Positions 1 to 10,379 of a stretch of DNA of 64,000 nucleotides are shown piece by piece; position 1 is the first letter of the stretch, and the number at the start of each line of letters is the position of its first letter. Source of the DNA: Triticum aestivum (taxonomy: Eukaryota; Streptophyta; Magnoliopsida; Poales; Poaceae); contig NC_057810.1 in assembly GCF_018294505.1 (NCBI RefSeq), positions 207,594,113 through 207,658,112 on the forward strand, read 5' to 3'. The notes below the pieces were generated by a model. That model made no database searches, had not been told where the DNA came from, and saw nothing but the letters and a program-made list of their open reading frames with translations. Position numbers and translations under genes: made by a program.

Positions 1-430
1 TTCTCTTACACAACAATGCCTGACTCACGGTTTTTTGTAGAGTTTCTTGTGTTCTGTTTGTGGTGAAATGCATTCAAAACTAGAACGGAGATGAATGGAT
101 ATTTGACTTTAATCAAGCTGAGGTGAATGCTTCAAGGGGACACATTCTAGCTGAAGTACTTTTTTCAGAGTGCAACACGATGGAAACTGTGAAAGAGAAG
201 ATTTTGAAGATCATGGACAAGAAATAAGTCCGTTGATGGGTTTTTCGCTACGAGGACATTCTATTTCTTATTATCGCAACTAAATAAACGTGCCGTTGAC
301 GGCACTAGAAACAATTTCGATATTAAAACATTTCTTATTGTAATGGGCATGATTATGCACGTCCGCAACTAAATAAAGGTGCCATCGTCGGTACTAGCTA
401 TAATATTTATTTTCCAACTATATATGTTCA
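1..430. other. intergenic flank, no gene seen
   Basis: I see no convincing reading frame or RNA gene. Two short related segments (288-311 and 366-397, each with CAACTAAATAAA followed by a GTGCC..GT..GGCACTAG-like stretch) suggest decayed direct-repeat sequence. The stretch near 60-240 has a weak coding look but no supported frame. Confidence 0.4.
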
Positions 431-431
431 G

Positions 432-603
432 CTGCTATGTGCTATATGCTTATGTGATGATGATGCCATCGTCTGCTGGCTCTTAGAGTTTCATATAAAT
501 GGAGGCGGACGACTGTCTGTATGTGCAATATTATTATGTGATGATAATGCCAGCCGCCGTTTGTTGGCTCTTAGATGCACATATAAATGCAGGCGGACGC
601 CTC
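432..603. repeat. imperfect direct duplication
   Basis: Two copies of about 80 bp lie in tandem (about 432-511 and 522-602). Both contain TTATGTGATGAT.ATGCCA, then GGCTCTTAGA, then CATATAAATG.AGGCGGACG. The copies differ by substitutions and small indels. No coding function is evident. Confidence 0.6.
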
Positions 604-630
604 CTCGTTTGCTCAAAAAAAATTGACTAG

Positions 631-789
631 AAAAAAAACAGCCCAACCTTCGCTTGTGGACCCATAGGGGACTGGTAACCAACCCAAATCTAGCCGACAG
701 GCGACTCGGGCGATTGATGCGGACCCCACAAGGGCCCACAAGGAGGCCCAACGGTGGCTGACAAGGAGCTTGTAACAGAGGAGTTCGAG
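631..789 (-). ncRNA. candidate Pol III small RNA, copy 1
   Basis: This is the predicted transcript of the minus-strand USE/TATA cassette at 807-850. The likely 5' end is the block TCGAACTCCTCTG, which starts 26 nt from the first base of the TATA box, as in the plus-strand copy. A second conserved block (plus coordinates 681-710; minus sense CCCGAGTCGCC ... GATTTGGGTT) lies near the 3' part. The predicted transcript ends at a run of eight T residues (plus-strand A run 631-638). Length is about 158 nt. I do not recognise it as U3, U6, 7SL or MRP RNA. It could instead be a decayed repeat that carries a Pol III promoter. Confidence 0.4.
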
Positions 790-806
790 AGTACCAGCCG
801 ACCCGG

Positions 807-850
807 CTATTTAAGCCGGTCGGTGCGCCCTTCCGTTGGCGAGGTGGGAC
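807..850 (-). promoter_or_regulatory. plant USE + TATA, Pol III spacing (minus)
   Basis: On the minus strand, GTCCCACCTCG (850 to 840) matches the plant snRNA upstream sequence element RTCCCACATCG with one mismatch. TTAAATAG (814 to 807) follows after exactly 25 nt. In plant snRNA genes a spacing of about 25 nt is characteristic of Pol III (U6-type), while Pol II genes have about 10 nt more. The motif and spacing are seen directly. Promoter activity is inferred. Confidence 0.55.
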
Positions 851-1008
851 TAAATAAGAGCCGGCTCAGCATGCAGTCGACGCAACGCTGACGAGGCTCC
901 ATTTCTGCAACGTCGTCGCCCGGCCCATGTCGGCCCAATATGACAGGCCCAGCCTCGCCCCTCCCCGGCCCAGTCATCGTCGCCTCGCGCGCCCGACGAA
1001 GGAGTTTA

Positions 1009-1052
1009 GTCCCACCTCGGAAGTTGACGGGGGAGAGGACCAGCTTAAATAT
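1009..1052 (+). promoter_or_regulatory. plant USE + TATA, Pol III spacing (plus)
   Basis: GTCCCACCTCG at 1009-1019 is followed after exactly 25 nt by TTAAATAT at 1045-1052. Both the element and the spacing are identical to the minus-strand cassette at 807-850, and TTTA precedes both USE motifs. The two face away from each other across about 160 bp. Confidence 0.55.
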
Positions 1053-1069
1053 GCCGGCGTGCTACACAG

Positions 1070-1235
1070 GTCGAACTCCTCTGCTAGTATTGCTTGATAT
1101 CGCCGCCCTGTTGGACCTGGCTGCTGGGTCCTTGATGGGCTTTATATGGACCTCCCGAGTCGCCTCGTCGGCTTGATTTGGGTTAGGAATATATCCCAAC
1201 TTGCGGTCCAGCAGTTGCCGGTCGGGCATTTTTTT
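1070..1235 (+). ncRNA. candidate Pol III small RNA, copy 2
   Basis: This is the predicted transcript of the plus-strand USE/TATA cassette. TCGAACTCCTCTG begins at 1071, again 26 nt from the start of TATA. The CCCGAGTCGCC ... GATTTGGGTT block is at 1154-1184, and a T7 run (1229-1235) could end the transcript. The middle part differs clearly from copy 1 while both ends are conserved. That pattern fits a structured RNA family or two decayed copies of one repeat. No known RNA class was recognised. Confidence 0.4.
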
Positions 1236-1295
1236 GCACAACGACGATCGGACATGTTTTTTTTGCACAACGACGGTCGGCCATGTTTTTTGCAA
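1222..1295. repeat. short T-rich tandem repeat
   Basis: Three near copies of a unit of about 30-34 bp run in tandem: (T)6-8 followed by GCACAACGACG.TCGG.CATG, the last one partial. This overlaps the end of the predicted plus-strand RNA and may be replication slippage around its T run. Confidence 0.5.
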
Positions 1296-1517
1296 CATGT
1301 ACAGTAACAAAAATGCAGTATATTAAAACTGTGAACTCTTTCACACAGCAGTACAAATAAGATGGCAATTCATTCAACAAATATGATGTGTCATATCACA
1401 TATGTTCACATAAATATTTTCATCACACATAAACAAATCGAGACATAAAGTTTTCTGCCACACAAGTACGAACAAGAAACAACATAGTTTATTCGGACTA
1501 GACTCATGCGACCATTT

Positions 1518-4500
1518 TTATTCTTCCAACATAGCAAGATGCTTCTCTACGCCCAATTCCTGAACATAACATAAAAATATGGGTGAGAAAATATAGTTTG
1601 TAAAACTGAAGTACCAACATAACAAAAAATAAGAAGGTATCATCTTACTTCTATTTTTTTTCCACATGTAGCCTTGTTATGACCTGGTTGACTACACAGA
1701 CTGCACAAAGGACCACTTTTTTTCTCTGTAAAATCTTTTGGCCTACCATTCTTTGTAACATCGGGGCCCCCCTTTGACCGTCCCTTCTTAGGTGCACCCT
1801 TCGTCGAAACTTTCTCAGGATCACCAATACCAGGTTCAACTTGTTGCGCTTGACTTGCCTCCTTCTTAAGCTTAGCATACCTTCTACTTCCTATAAGTTC
1901 CTCCTTTGGTATCTTTTTCTGCGCTATTATGTTGTCCAGACACTTCATCAACTCGTCAAGCAAGAAGGATCATTTGCTGCAACATGAGCTGCCTCTGCGG
2001 TTTTAATGATTATTTGACTATACCGGTCTCTCTCTAATGGCCCTGACCAACCCCATCCAAACATATCACTCTTCCGCTGCACAGGCAATCCATCTCTCGC
2101 ATTTTTTGACAAACGATGAAGGACACAACACTTTGGTATTTCAGTTATGTTCAGATGATGGAGAACAAAAAGAATGTGTTTGCATGGCAGGCCTTTCCGA
2201 ACCATCCTAAGACAACTGCATGTTATAGTTTCTTCTGAGTTACCTGGTTCATAAACAACATTGTACAAGAACTTGTGGTTATCCTTCCATGTCACCATAT
2301 ATGCCTGACGCTCAATTCCCACGAGCGTCTCAAATATCTCCAGCTGACCCATCTTGTGCAAATCATCTTGCAGGATGTAAAAATTAGCAGGTGTGAATAC
2401 TTTGGTGGCATGCTCCTCAAGTGCCTTATATTCAGTAACCGACGGTGGTTCTTTTTGGTGTGCCTCGCAGTCATCGTACGCCTCATTCTCATGCAGGCGA
2501 ACTATATAGTTCTCATAATGCACAACCAAATGAACTATTGTCATACCGTAGTCCAGGTGAAGGTGAAGGCAGGAGTTGAGGCTTTCGCTTCTCTGGTTAC
2601 TTCGCATACCAAGAAAAAAACCATCAAAAAGATATGAAGCTGCCCAAAGTCTCTTTTTCCTGTACATCCTGTCAAGCCACTCTTTAGTTCTATCCGTCTT
2701 CCACTTATTATAGAAATCGGTCCATCTTTGCTCAAAGTTCGCTTGAGAGGTGGCATAGTATAGGAGCGATCTGAACTCATCCAGTGACTTATAATGCAGG
2801 TGCCTCTGCATATTTTTCTCGATATGTCAGGAGCAAAGATGATGGAAAACATTTGAAAGGACAGTCCGAATAGCCCGGATCATTGCAGCGTCACCATCTG
2901 TGATTATTGACTTTGGCTTCACCTGACAGTTTGCCTTCATAAATGTCTGCAGCAGCCACACATATGTCCCTTCCGTCTCGTCAGCAATTATGGCACATCC
3001 AAACACTGTGGTGCAACGGTGGTTGTTAACTCCGACAAAGAGGACGAACGGCATACCATACTTGTTCATCTTATACGTGCTATCAAACACAACCACATCT
3101 CTGTAGTCCTGATAGTCCCTCCGCGACTGTGCATCACACCAAAACATACTCTTCAGTTGCCCTTCCTTGTCACGCACATACTCAAAAAAAACTCAGGGTC
3201 CTTCTCCTTCCTGCTCCTCATAATGCCAACTGCCGTCTCTGCGTCACCTTTTGCAATGAGCTTCATTTTTTCTCTGCAACAAAGATTGTAAATATCCCTC
3301 CTAATAAGCCCGCACTTATCGTATGAACCATATCTGCTGATAAAGTTGTCCATTATTATATGCTTTCTTATCCCGGCAGCTTCCAACGCCAATATCTCTG
3401 CCCTCGTGCTTTCTCCAATCCGTCTGTGTGACCACAGAGAACAAACGTCGTCGGGCCTAGCCATCGCGTGGTTGTGATCATCCACGAATGACGCGAGGAA
3501 CCAAACACCACGTTCTCTGTCCAGCTTCACCACCATATGTGCGCCGCAATCGCAACGAGTCTCCGGTCTAAGCCTGCGCTTGCGGCCCTCCATGGTTATA
3601 AACTTGCTCTGCCTTCTACCTGCCCTGGAGCAAAGAAATCTCCGGTACCGTATCATTCCTGAAGCACCTCGTTTGACCTTCTGTTTTCTGATGCTAAACC
3701 CGTTCTCTTTGGCGTGATTGTTATAGAATATGTATGCATCACCTTGCGACCGAAAGGTCATAGCCATCACCTTCCAATGTGTATCCACCATTTGCTGCTG
3801 CCTTCGAGCCTCCTCAATGTCGATCTCCCCCTCATCGTGATCACCGCTAATACCATCCGACTCCTACAAAATTCATATGAAAATGTATATGTTAATTACT
3901 ATCATTTAATTCATAATATTCATCGATGTACAACATCTATCTACGAACTTGGCTCAAGTTATCTGCGAATGATTCCTGTAAGAGTTAAATGCAAGCGCGG
4001 TCCTAATTCTTTCTCAAAAGTGTCGATTGGGTCCCAATTTTTTTTAAATGCACATCTAGGTCCTAATTCTTTCTAAGTTGTTCACCCGAGGTCCTATTTT
4101 CGTCTGACCGCCCTGAGAAGCTCGCATGGCGCTTTGACCGCCACCACGTTGACACCCAGGCCTAGGCGGGATAGCAAACGGCCGTGCATTTTTGCAAACG
4201 AACCCTCCAACCCTAATTTCTTCCCAGCCGAGTCCTTTCCTCTTCTCCGCTTCTCTCTGGCGACACGGAAGCGATTGACGGCTGTGGCATTGGTCCGCCG
4301 AGAAGAGCTGCAATCGCAGGCATTTACCCGGTGGTCCCGCCGCTAGGATGGCGCCCGTGTTGCGGCGACCCGGAGATCCTCCTCTACGACACGGTCAGTG
4401 TCGTGCCTTTAACCCTAACCCTCGGTCCTCTTTTTCTCCGGAGGTGAAGCTGAAAAGGTGGAGGCCTAAGAACATGAAAGAAGTTAGTTTTCACATAGGC

Positions 4501-5594
4501 ATGGTGTTCTTGTCTGTCACTGAGAGCAGCAATTCAGGAGTAGATTGTGAAGCAAAAGAGTACAAATCCAATACATAAAGAATGATAGACAGAGGATAAG
4601 GGTAGGTTGTGTTGGAGATTGTCCCTCGTTCCTGTTTGCTGCATCTGACAGCAGGACCAGAGCATGGGTTGTGAATAAGTATGTGGGTGAACATGCATAT
4701 GAAAGAGAGTGAGCACTCAAGCAGTTTACAGCAAGATATTTGGCTGGCAATTATATGGAAACATTTAGAGCAGATGAGAAGATGTCACTGTACAATTTTT
4801 CCAGACCAACGGCAACACACACCCTGGTGCCGGCGATGAGAGGGGCGGCGAGAAAAGGGCTAATGCGGGAGGTGGAAGGGACGCTTGGACAACCTTCTTC
4901 CCACGGTGCTTCACGGCTGAAGAGCTAGCGGCGCCGGACATGGCGGTGACGGCGACGATGGCAGAGCGGGAGAGGAGAGAGCGAGCAATAGACCAAGGGA
5001 TGGGGGAATGAGAAAACTAGAAGCCCCAGGGGCCGAATGGCAAAAAAGACCAACTGCTAGCCACACGAAATCTCCCGCCCGGTCCCAGGTGTCAATTTGG
5101 CGGCGGTCAAAGCGCGGTCAGATGAAAATAGGACCTTGGGTGAACAACTTACAAAGAATTAGGACCCAGATGTGCATTTTGAAAGAATTGAGACCCAATC
5201 AACACTTTTAGAAAAGAATTAGGACCGCACTTGCATTTTACTCTTCCTGTAAACTATTTTTCACATTGTCAACATCCACATCTTCCTGCAAATTTGTATA
5301 CATAGAGAAATAGTTAGCCATGCCATACATTGCAGGTTCAAAGATGAAATCAAAATATACGGCACTTACATTTTCACTATTTGCGCCATGTTCATTATGA
5401 TCAAAATCCTCCGGAGGCAAGATATCAAATGACGACATGGAATCGTTGTCGCTGTTGTCATCATCTTCATTAAAAATATCGTTACCGTTCCGAGTCGCCT
5501 TATTAGTACCATTATCATCCCCCGTCAATGCGGTTTGTTCATCCATGGCAACACGCCTAACTGACCAAACTGCATAACATTGTGAATTCATCAT
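1518..5594 (-). pseudogene. FAR1/Mutator-type transposase, broken
   Basis: Multi-exon gene on the minus strand. The first exon starts at ATG 5546 (alternative 5594) and is acidic, with a donor near 5370. A short exon near 5271 is interrupted by a transposon. The main exon opens at about 3865 after TTTTGTAG and encodes, in order, a FAR1-type DNA-binding region (3791-3480), an MULE transposase core with FDSTYKMNKYGMPF and ITDGDAAM, a SWIM zinc finger (CSCLRMVRKGLPCKH near 2200) and a zinc knuckle (CSLCSQPGHNKATC near 1700). A donor at 1648 and a last exon at 1518-1559 complete it. Defects are a one-base frameshift in a poly-T run near 3190, a Trp codon turned to TGA at about 2848 (CS*HIEKN), a frameshift near 1950, and the inserted element. 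FAR1-related proteins and MULE transposases share this architecture. I found no terminal repeats for an autonomous element, so a domesticated FRS-like pseudogene is also possible. Confidence 0.8.
3982..5243. mobile_element. non-autonomous Mutator-like element (Pack-MULE-like)
   Basis: Terminal inverted repeats of about 130 bp (about 3982-4115 and 5110-5243) begin GAGTTAAATGCAAG and end CTTGCATTTTACTC. Exact 9-bp target duplications TTCCTGTAA flank it at 3973-3981 and 5244-5252. Long TIRs with a 9-bp duplication define the Mutator superfamily. Removing the element restores an exon frame of the surrounding transposase gene. There is no transposase inside. The interior (about 4200-5000) is GC-rich and gene-like. 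It has a plus-strand leader-like stretch with ATG at 4348 and a minus-strand start at 4941 whose open frame begins MSGAASSSAVKH and is rich in Ser, Ala and Pro. This suggests captured 5' ends of two host genes. The donor genes were not recognised. Confidence 0.85.
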
Positions 5595-5746
5595 GTGTTA
5601 AGTTTCTACTGTGGATCATGCCCAAGTGCAACTCTATCTGCCTACAACATGCGGTCATCCGGGGAGGCGCCGCTGCGACGGCATGTTTACGTCAACCATA
5701 AACCCTAGATCACTATGTGTGACTCATATCATCTAGCATGCTAGGT

Positions 5747-6172
5747 TTAGACGATGAGATTAGATGGCAAACCTTGGGCCGCGGAGTAGACAGCGACGAC
5801 GTGCAAGACGAGGGTTAGATGGAAGACGGCGGCGACGTGGAAGACGAGGGCCGCGGTGTAGACGTCGCCGACGTAGGTCGACGCAGGGCCGGATCCGCGG
5901 CGTGCGGACGACAACGCGGTCAGTCGCAGCCGACAAGCCGTCCGACGGCGACGTGCAAGACGAGGATTAGATGGAAGACGGCGGCGACGTGGAAGACGAG
6001 GGCCGCGGTGTAGACGTCGCCGGCGGGACGGATCCGCGGCGACGTTCAGATGCGGCGTCGGATGGGGTTCAGTCGGCGGCGATCGCACAGTTGGAAAATG
6101 GACGTGATCGACGTGCGTGATCGTCGGGCGGGCGAGAAGATCGTGCAGATGCCTTTTTTCCTCTACACGCAC
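5747..6172. repeat. GC-rich tandem duplication
   Basis: A segment with GCGACGTGGAAGACGAGGGC and GCGGTGTAGACGTCGCCG occurs twice at a period of about 149 bp (about 5796-5881 and 5945-6030). Open frames across it on both strands are low-complexity by-products of the repeat. It lies just upstream of the broken transposase and may belong to that gene's 5' region. Confidence 0.55.
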
Positions 6173-6283
6173 GGCGGTCTTTTTTTTTCATTCCTCAAGG
6201 TATACGGATGTCGGTCTATACGGTATGATAGGAGGTGGGCATACGTTTCTTCCATATGATTATTATGCCCTTCTACATTTTGT

Positions 6284-6316
6284 TGTGTGTGTGTGTGTGT
6301 GGGGGGGGGGGGGGGG
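6284..6316. repeat. (GT)n-(G)16 microsatellite
   Basis: A run of GT dinucleotides passes directly into sixteen G residues. The length is likely unreliable in an assembly. The following 6317-6900 shows no gene. It includes an (CG)n tract near 6482. Confidence 0.8.
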
Positions 6317-6900
6317 TGTTTCTACCGAAGCAAGGCCCGATGATGTAATCCTCTACATGAACCTTTGTCCACTGATACCGTCAGAGATGAGTCAACGGGT
6401 GAAATTTAGATCACAGTCCCGATGTTCAATCTAGTTTAAAATGCCCCTTTTGAATACATGATAATCTCTCTCTGTGCCTACGCGCGCGCGCTTGTCTCAC
6501 GATGGTTTACGCGGGATTTACTTTCTCTCCTTGGGTTCCCTGACGACGATTCGTGCAGTTGCATGGCAATTCCTCGTTACCATACCGTCTGGTAGTGCAT
6601 CACCGTCACACGGCCATAAGCCCACAACCCATGAGTGATGCTTGATTCGTCGTCGTCGCGAAGTCGTGATGCATTTATCCGCGCCCACAAGCGCGAAGAA
6701 ACCTGGAAACTTCCTGCCCAAAACGACTCCAATTCAGGCTGTGCCCCGGCACCAGTGTTTCAGAGGTTAATAACTTGATTTGCTGTTGCACATATGCTAT
6801 ACAGCACGTGTAATTAGCGTGTTAGTGTAATTTACCGTGCCGATAAGCACTTCCCATTATCCTGAAGAAAAAAAGAAGCACCTCGCATGCACATCACGGT

Positions 6901-7273
6901 CTATAAAAAGGAGATGAGAGCCCAGCCGGCCAGCGCCGCCCAAGTCTAAAGCTAAAAAGCACACCGGCCGCTTCCTTGCTCACCGCCGGACGCAAAGGCG
7001 CAGCCAGCTTCCGGGCCAAGCCCGCACGTACGGAGTACATATGATGCCCTGTGTGTCAGACGCGCTTGCTCCCTGCACCAACTGGCTACCTACAAGCTAC
7101 GCTCCATCGGAAGGCATAGCCAGCCAGCCTTCACACAAGGTACTCATTCCGGAGTAAAAGCCGCGCGCCACACCCTTCTTCCCTTCGGAGTCCGGCCGGC
7201 GCCGCCTTCCCGCCGTCTCCCTCTCTCCGCCGTGCCCCGCCGCCGTCGATCTCGGCCGGAGAAGCTACCCGAG
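6901..7273 (+). promoter_or_regulatory. orphan TATA and leader-exon candidate
   Basis: CTATAAAAAGGAG at about 6901 resembles a Pol II core promoter. It is followed by a CT/GC-rich, untranslated-leader-like stretch that ends in a strong splice donor CCCGAG|GTACGTGCG at 7274. No matching coding exon follows within several kilobases. It could be an upstream alternative first exon of the Ca2+-ATPase (acceptor at 10326), the 5' remnant of a lost gene, or chance. Only the motifs are seen; use as a promoter is inferred. Confidence 0.25.
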
Positions 7274-9438
7274 GTACGTGCGTTCTGGTCGTCGGCCGTG
7301 CGGATCCGGCTTGCAGTCAAGTGTGTTCGATTCCTTTCGCGTGGGTTCTCGACCGGTAGCGCGGGTTCGTTTTCTTTTCCTCTCCGACGCCAACAAGCGT
7401 CGTCATCACTGGCACGTACCGTTTTCATATTGCCATGAATTATCGTATAGTAAAGTGCTCCCTCCAAACAACTTTCGGCCGGCTGTGTCTTGTCGGATCA
7501 TGTGTCACGAGACGATCGAACTCCCAAGAAGATTAACACCGACTTTCGATAGATAGATAGAGCTCTCTCTGTGTCCTGTGGTCTTTATCTGCTTTTGTCT
7601 CAGCGTGTGTGAGATTAACTGCAGACACGTTTATTTAGCTGTGGTCGTACGTTTATTTCACACACGATATGGTTAATTAGATTGGAAATGAGCAAAGGAC
7701 GAAGAGAAAAGGAGGCTAAACGCGTCCGTCCGTACGTGCTGGGGGAACCCATGCAACTCCTGTGACGGGCGCCCCACTGGAGACGCACGGGATCATGATC
7801 CCCACGGCACGCACCAAAGCACACGACGAGAATAGCCTAGCCGGGGAGAGTAGATCAAGGAGCGGCCGTCTCAGCGCGAGTCGGTACACCGGAGTCGCGT
7901 TGGTCATACGGAGCTTGGAGCAGGTGCGTGCGTGAGGTCACCCACGACGGGTCGACGGCGACTCGACCCCAAGTATAGTCGCGTGCAGTGACACCAAGTC
8001 CCACCGACCCACCTCAACACACTTGTTTTGGACTCCTTAAATGCCGTCCATGGGTCGTCTTAAGAAAATATGCCGTCGACGTGCCATGTTATCTGGTAGA
8101 ACTTTCGTGAAAAAACAGTCAAGTAATAGATTGGCGTTATTTTTGTTGGTCCATATGCTACTAGTAAGCCGTACATGCTACGCATGTAGGGGTGCTCGTT
8201 TACTTTATTAGAAAAAAATGTTTGAATAGTGCGTCCACCTTATGTTTTTATCTTCACCAGTTCTGGCTTTATCTCACCTAAGCTGAGTATGCACATGACT
8301 CCACAAGATCCTAGGAAGTAGGAGTATCTAGAAATTTCAAAACGACAGCTTCCCCATTGTTTGAGTAGTACCACAATTGATGGAGGCTTAAATTATTTAT
8401 TTTCCTGTGGAAAACCGACATCACCAAAAATGTTGATTGTCATAGTCCAGCAATAGTCGAGAACGGTGTGACCAATGATACAAACATGGAAAACCCTGGT
8501 CTTTGGCGCGTTGAGCATGAGATGGACCGTAACCCACGCGCATTGTCCATGATTTTACACAATTGTTCTAGAAATGCCCGAAGCAAAAATATGCCACTAC
8601 AGCTTCACGCTAGACCTAGCAACCATCTCATAACACTAACGAAAAAGAAAGATCTAGAGATGCAAGGTGGCATAATCTGACGCAAACAAGATGTTAATCA
8701 GATGGATGTGGATGCTTGGATTTGCCGCCTGTCTGCCGTTGGATGGGAGTAAATCAACGGCTACTATTTGAAGTTATTCCTACACTATGTAGTGATGATG
8801 ATGATATAGATACATGGGCTGTAGATGGAGATACCGCTTCACTCTCTTCACTCCTCGCTCCTCCATGAACAATTTTGATGATACGAATGACTTATCATAC
8901 TTGCTCTTAGCTCGGATCCACCTTGAGTCCTTGATCCTACTTTAATATGTTTATTGCTCCTGTAATAGCATTTTCTGCAGTATTGATAGCCCTAATTTCT
9001 TCAATAACACATTTGTTAGAAAATAGCCACTTTTTTGAAAAGCACAATCAACACCAACCTCTTGCTGAAGTTAGTACTGAGTTGATTTGTTACTGTCTGC
9101 CGGTGTGTACACCGGTGTTAAAAGACGGAGCCGAGAGAGCACCATTGGATGCCGGACGTGTCAGAGTTGAGAAGTGAAGCCATCAACGACATGTTTTTTT
9201 CGGTGACAACATTGGAACGAGATCTCTTCGGACTTAGGTCTTGTTTGGGTCATGATGTGAAGCGACCCTCAATGCGTTATCAGGATTAGATGGAAGGTCT
9301 GCTTTGACGATGACGTCGATGTGCCCAGAACGTGGTGGCAATTCGAGAGAGACATCGAGAGAAAGAAGATGTGTTGTTGTATATTAGAACTAGCGCCTCG
9401 CACAAATCAGTTGTGTTTAAAAAAGAACTAAAATAATA
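7274..9438. other. intergenic, no gene seen
   Basis: Composition is mixed, with short open frames that show no recognisable domain and no splice-consistent extension. A (GATA)-like stretch lies near 7548. I see nothing else to annotate. Confidence 0.4.
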
Positions 9439-9502
9439 CTCCCTATGCCCCAAAAAGCTTGTGTTCAATTTGTTTAGGTAAGCTTTTGTGGGACGGAGGG
9501 AG
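9439..9502. mobile_element. Stowaway-type MITE, short
   Basis: Terminal inverted repeats CTCCCTATGCCCC / GGGACGGAGGGAG are flanked by TA dinucleotides (9437-9438 and 9503-9504). Complementary inner arms contain AAGCTT. At 64 bp it is a minimal Tc1/mariner-derived MITE. Confidence 0.75.
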
Positions 9503-9885
9503 TATGCTATAGGAAAATCCTATTGCTATCCTTTGTTCTGGTCTCATCTCCTGAAAAAGTTCAAAATCATGACCGGGTGAACTTATATAGTCTAACGAAT
9601 ACCTAAACAGAACGCTCACACGATAGTATCACAGCTTAAGCACAAATGTGTTAACCATCTGATCCACCGATGAAGGAGTACAAGTGTACAACAATCTACA
9701 CACAAAAAAAATCTACATTATTTTTGAAATACCAGTACAATATACAGCGATTTGCTTTTTGTGCTGCACATACCGGGTGGAGGCAGCGAGCTGGCTTTCG
9801 TATCACAAGAGACAGTCCTGTTCGCTCAACTTTAGCTATAGAAAGACGCGTTTTCAGTTGAAGTTCGGATCCGCCCATCAATCCG

Positions 9886-10379
9886 TTGCCCTCAGCCCAC
9901 GCAACAGAAAGCGAAAAGGAAGGAAGGAAGGAAGGAAGCCGGAAGAAATCCGAGTGCGTGAAGCGGGAAAAAGGCAAGGAGGAAGGAAGCAACGCGGAAG
10001 CGGCAGACAAACGAAACCAGGCCAAGCGCAGCGCCCCCCCAAATTCGCCCGCCGCACACTCGCTCGCTTCGTTTCCTCCGCCGCACGGCTTCTCCGCTGC
10101 CCCCCACCCCCGCCCCTCGCCTCGCCGCCGCGACGGCCCGCTCCACCTCCTCCACCGCCTAGTCTCTCCCGCGTGCGGCGGCGCCCGCCTCGAGGTGGTG
10201 TCCACACTGCCGGATACATTCGCTTGGTTTTTTTTTGGGGGGCTTGGGGCTTGGAATTTGATTTGCGCTTCGTTTTCGGGTTTTTGGTCTCTCCTGACGC
10301 GGTGCTGATGTTGAATGTGCGTGCAGATCGGGGGCGCGGCGGCCGCGTGTGGTGTCATCTCTCCTGAGGAAGCGGCGCG
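9886..10379 (+). promoter_or_regulatory. Ca2+-ATPase 5' leader with intron
   Basis: A purine-rich GGAA repeat (about 9915-9940) is followed by a CT/GC-rich leader that ends in the donor GCCTCGAG|GTGGTG at 10195. A T-rich stretch leads to the acceptor GTGCGTGCAG at 10326, which leaves 53 bp before the ATG. This predicts a 132-bp 5' UTR intron (10195-10326). Open frames of up to 227 codons cross the region, but their composition is that of a leader and they share no homology I recognise. No clear TATA box was found upstream. Confidence 0.55.

Noticed and set aside
631..1235. Assignment of the Pol III cassettes to U6, U3, 7SL or telomerase RNA
   Set aside because: The predicted 5' ends and internal sequence do not match the conserved starts I know for U6, U3 or 7SL, and no CCCTAAA-type template is present.
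5747..6172. 141-codon minus-strand Arg-rich open frame
   Set aside because: It is produced by a tandem duplication of a GC-rich unit and has no domain or start context of interest.
9684..10367. 227-codon plus-strand and 220-codon minus-strand open frames upstream of the Ca2+-ATPase
   Set aside because: They overlap the GC-rich leader and its predicted intron, are low in complexity, and match no family. Both strands are open because of composition.
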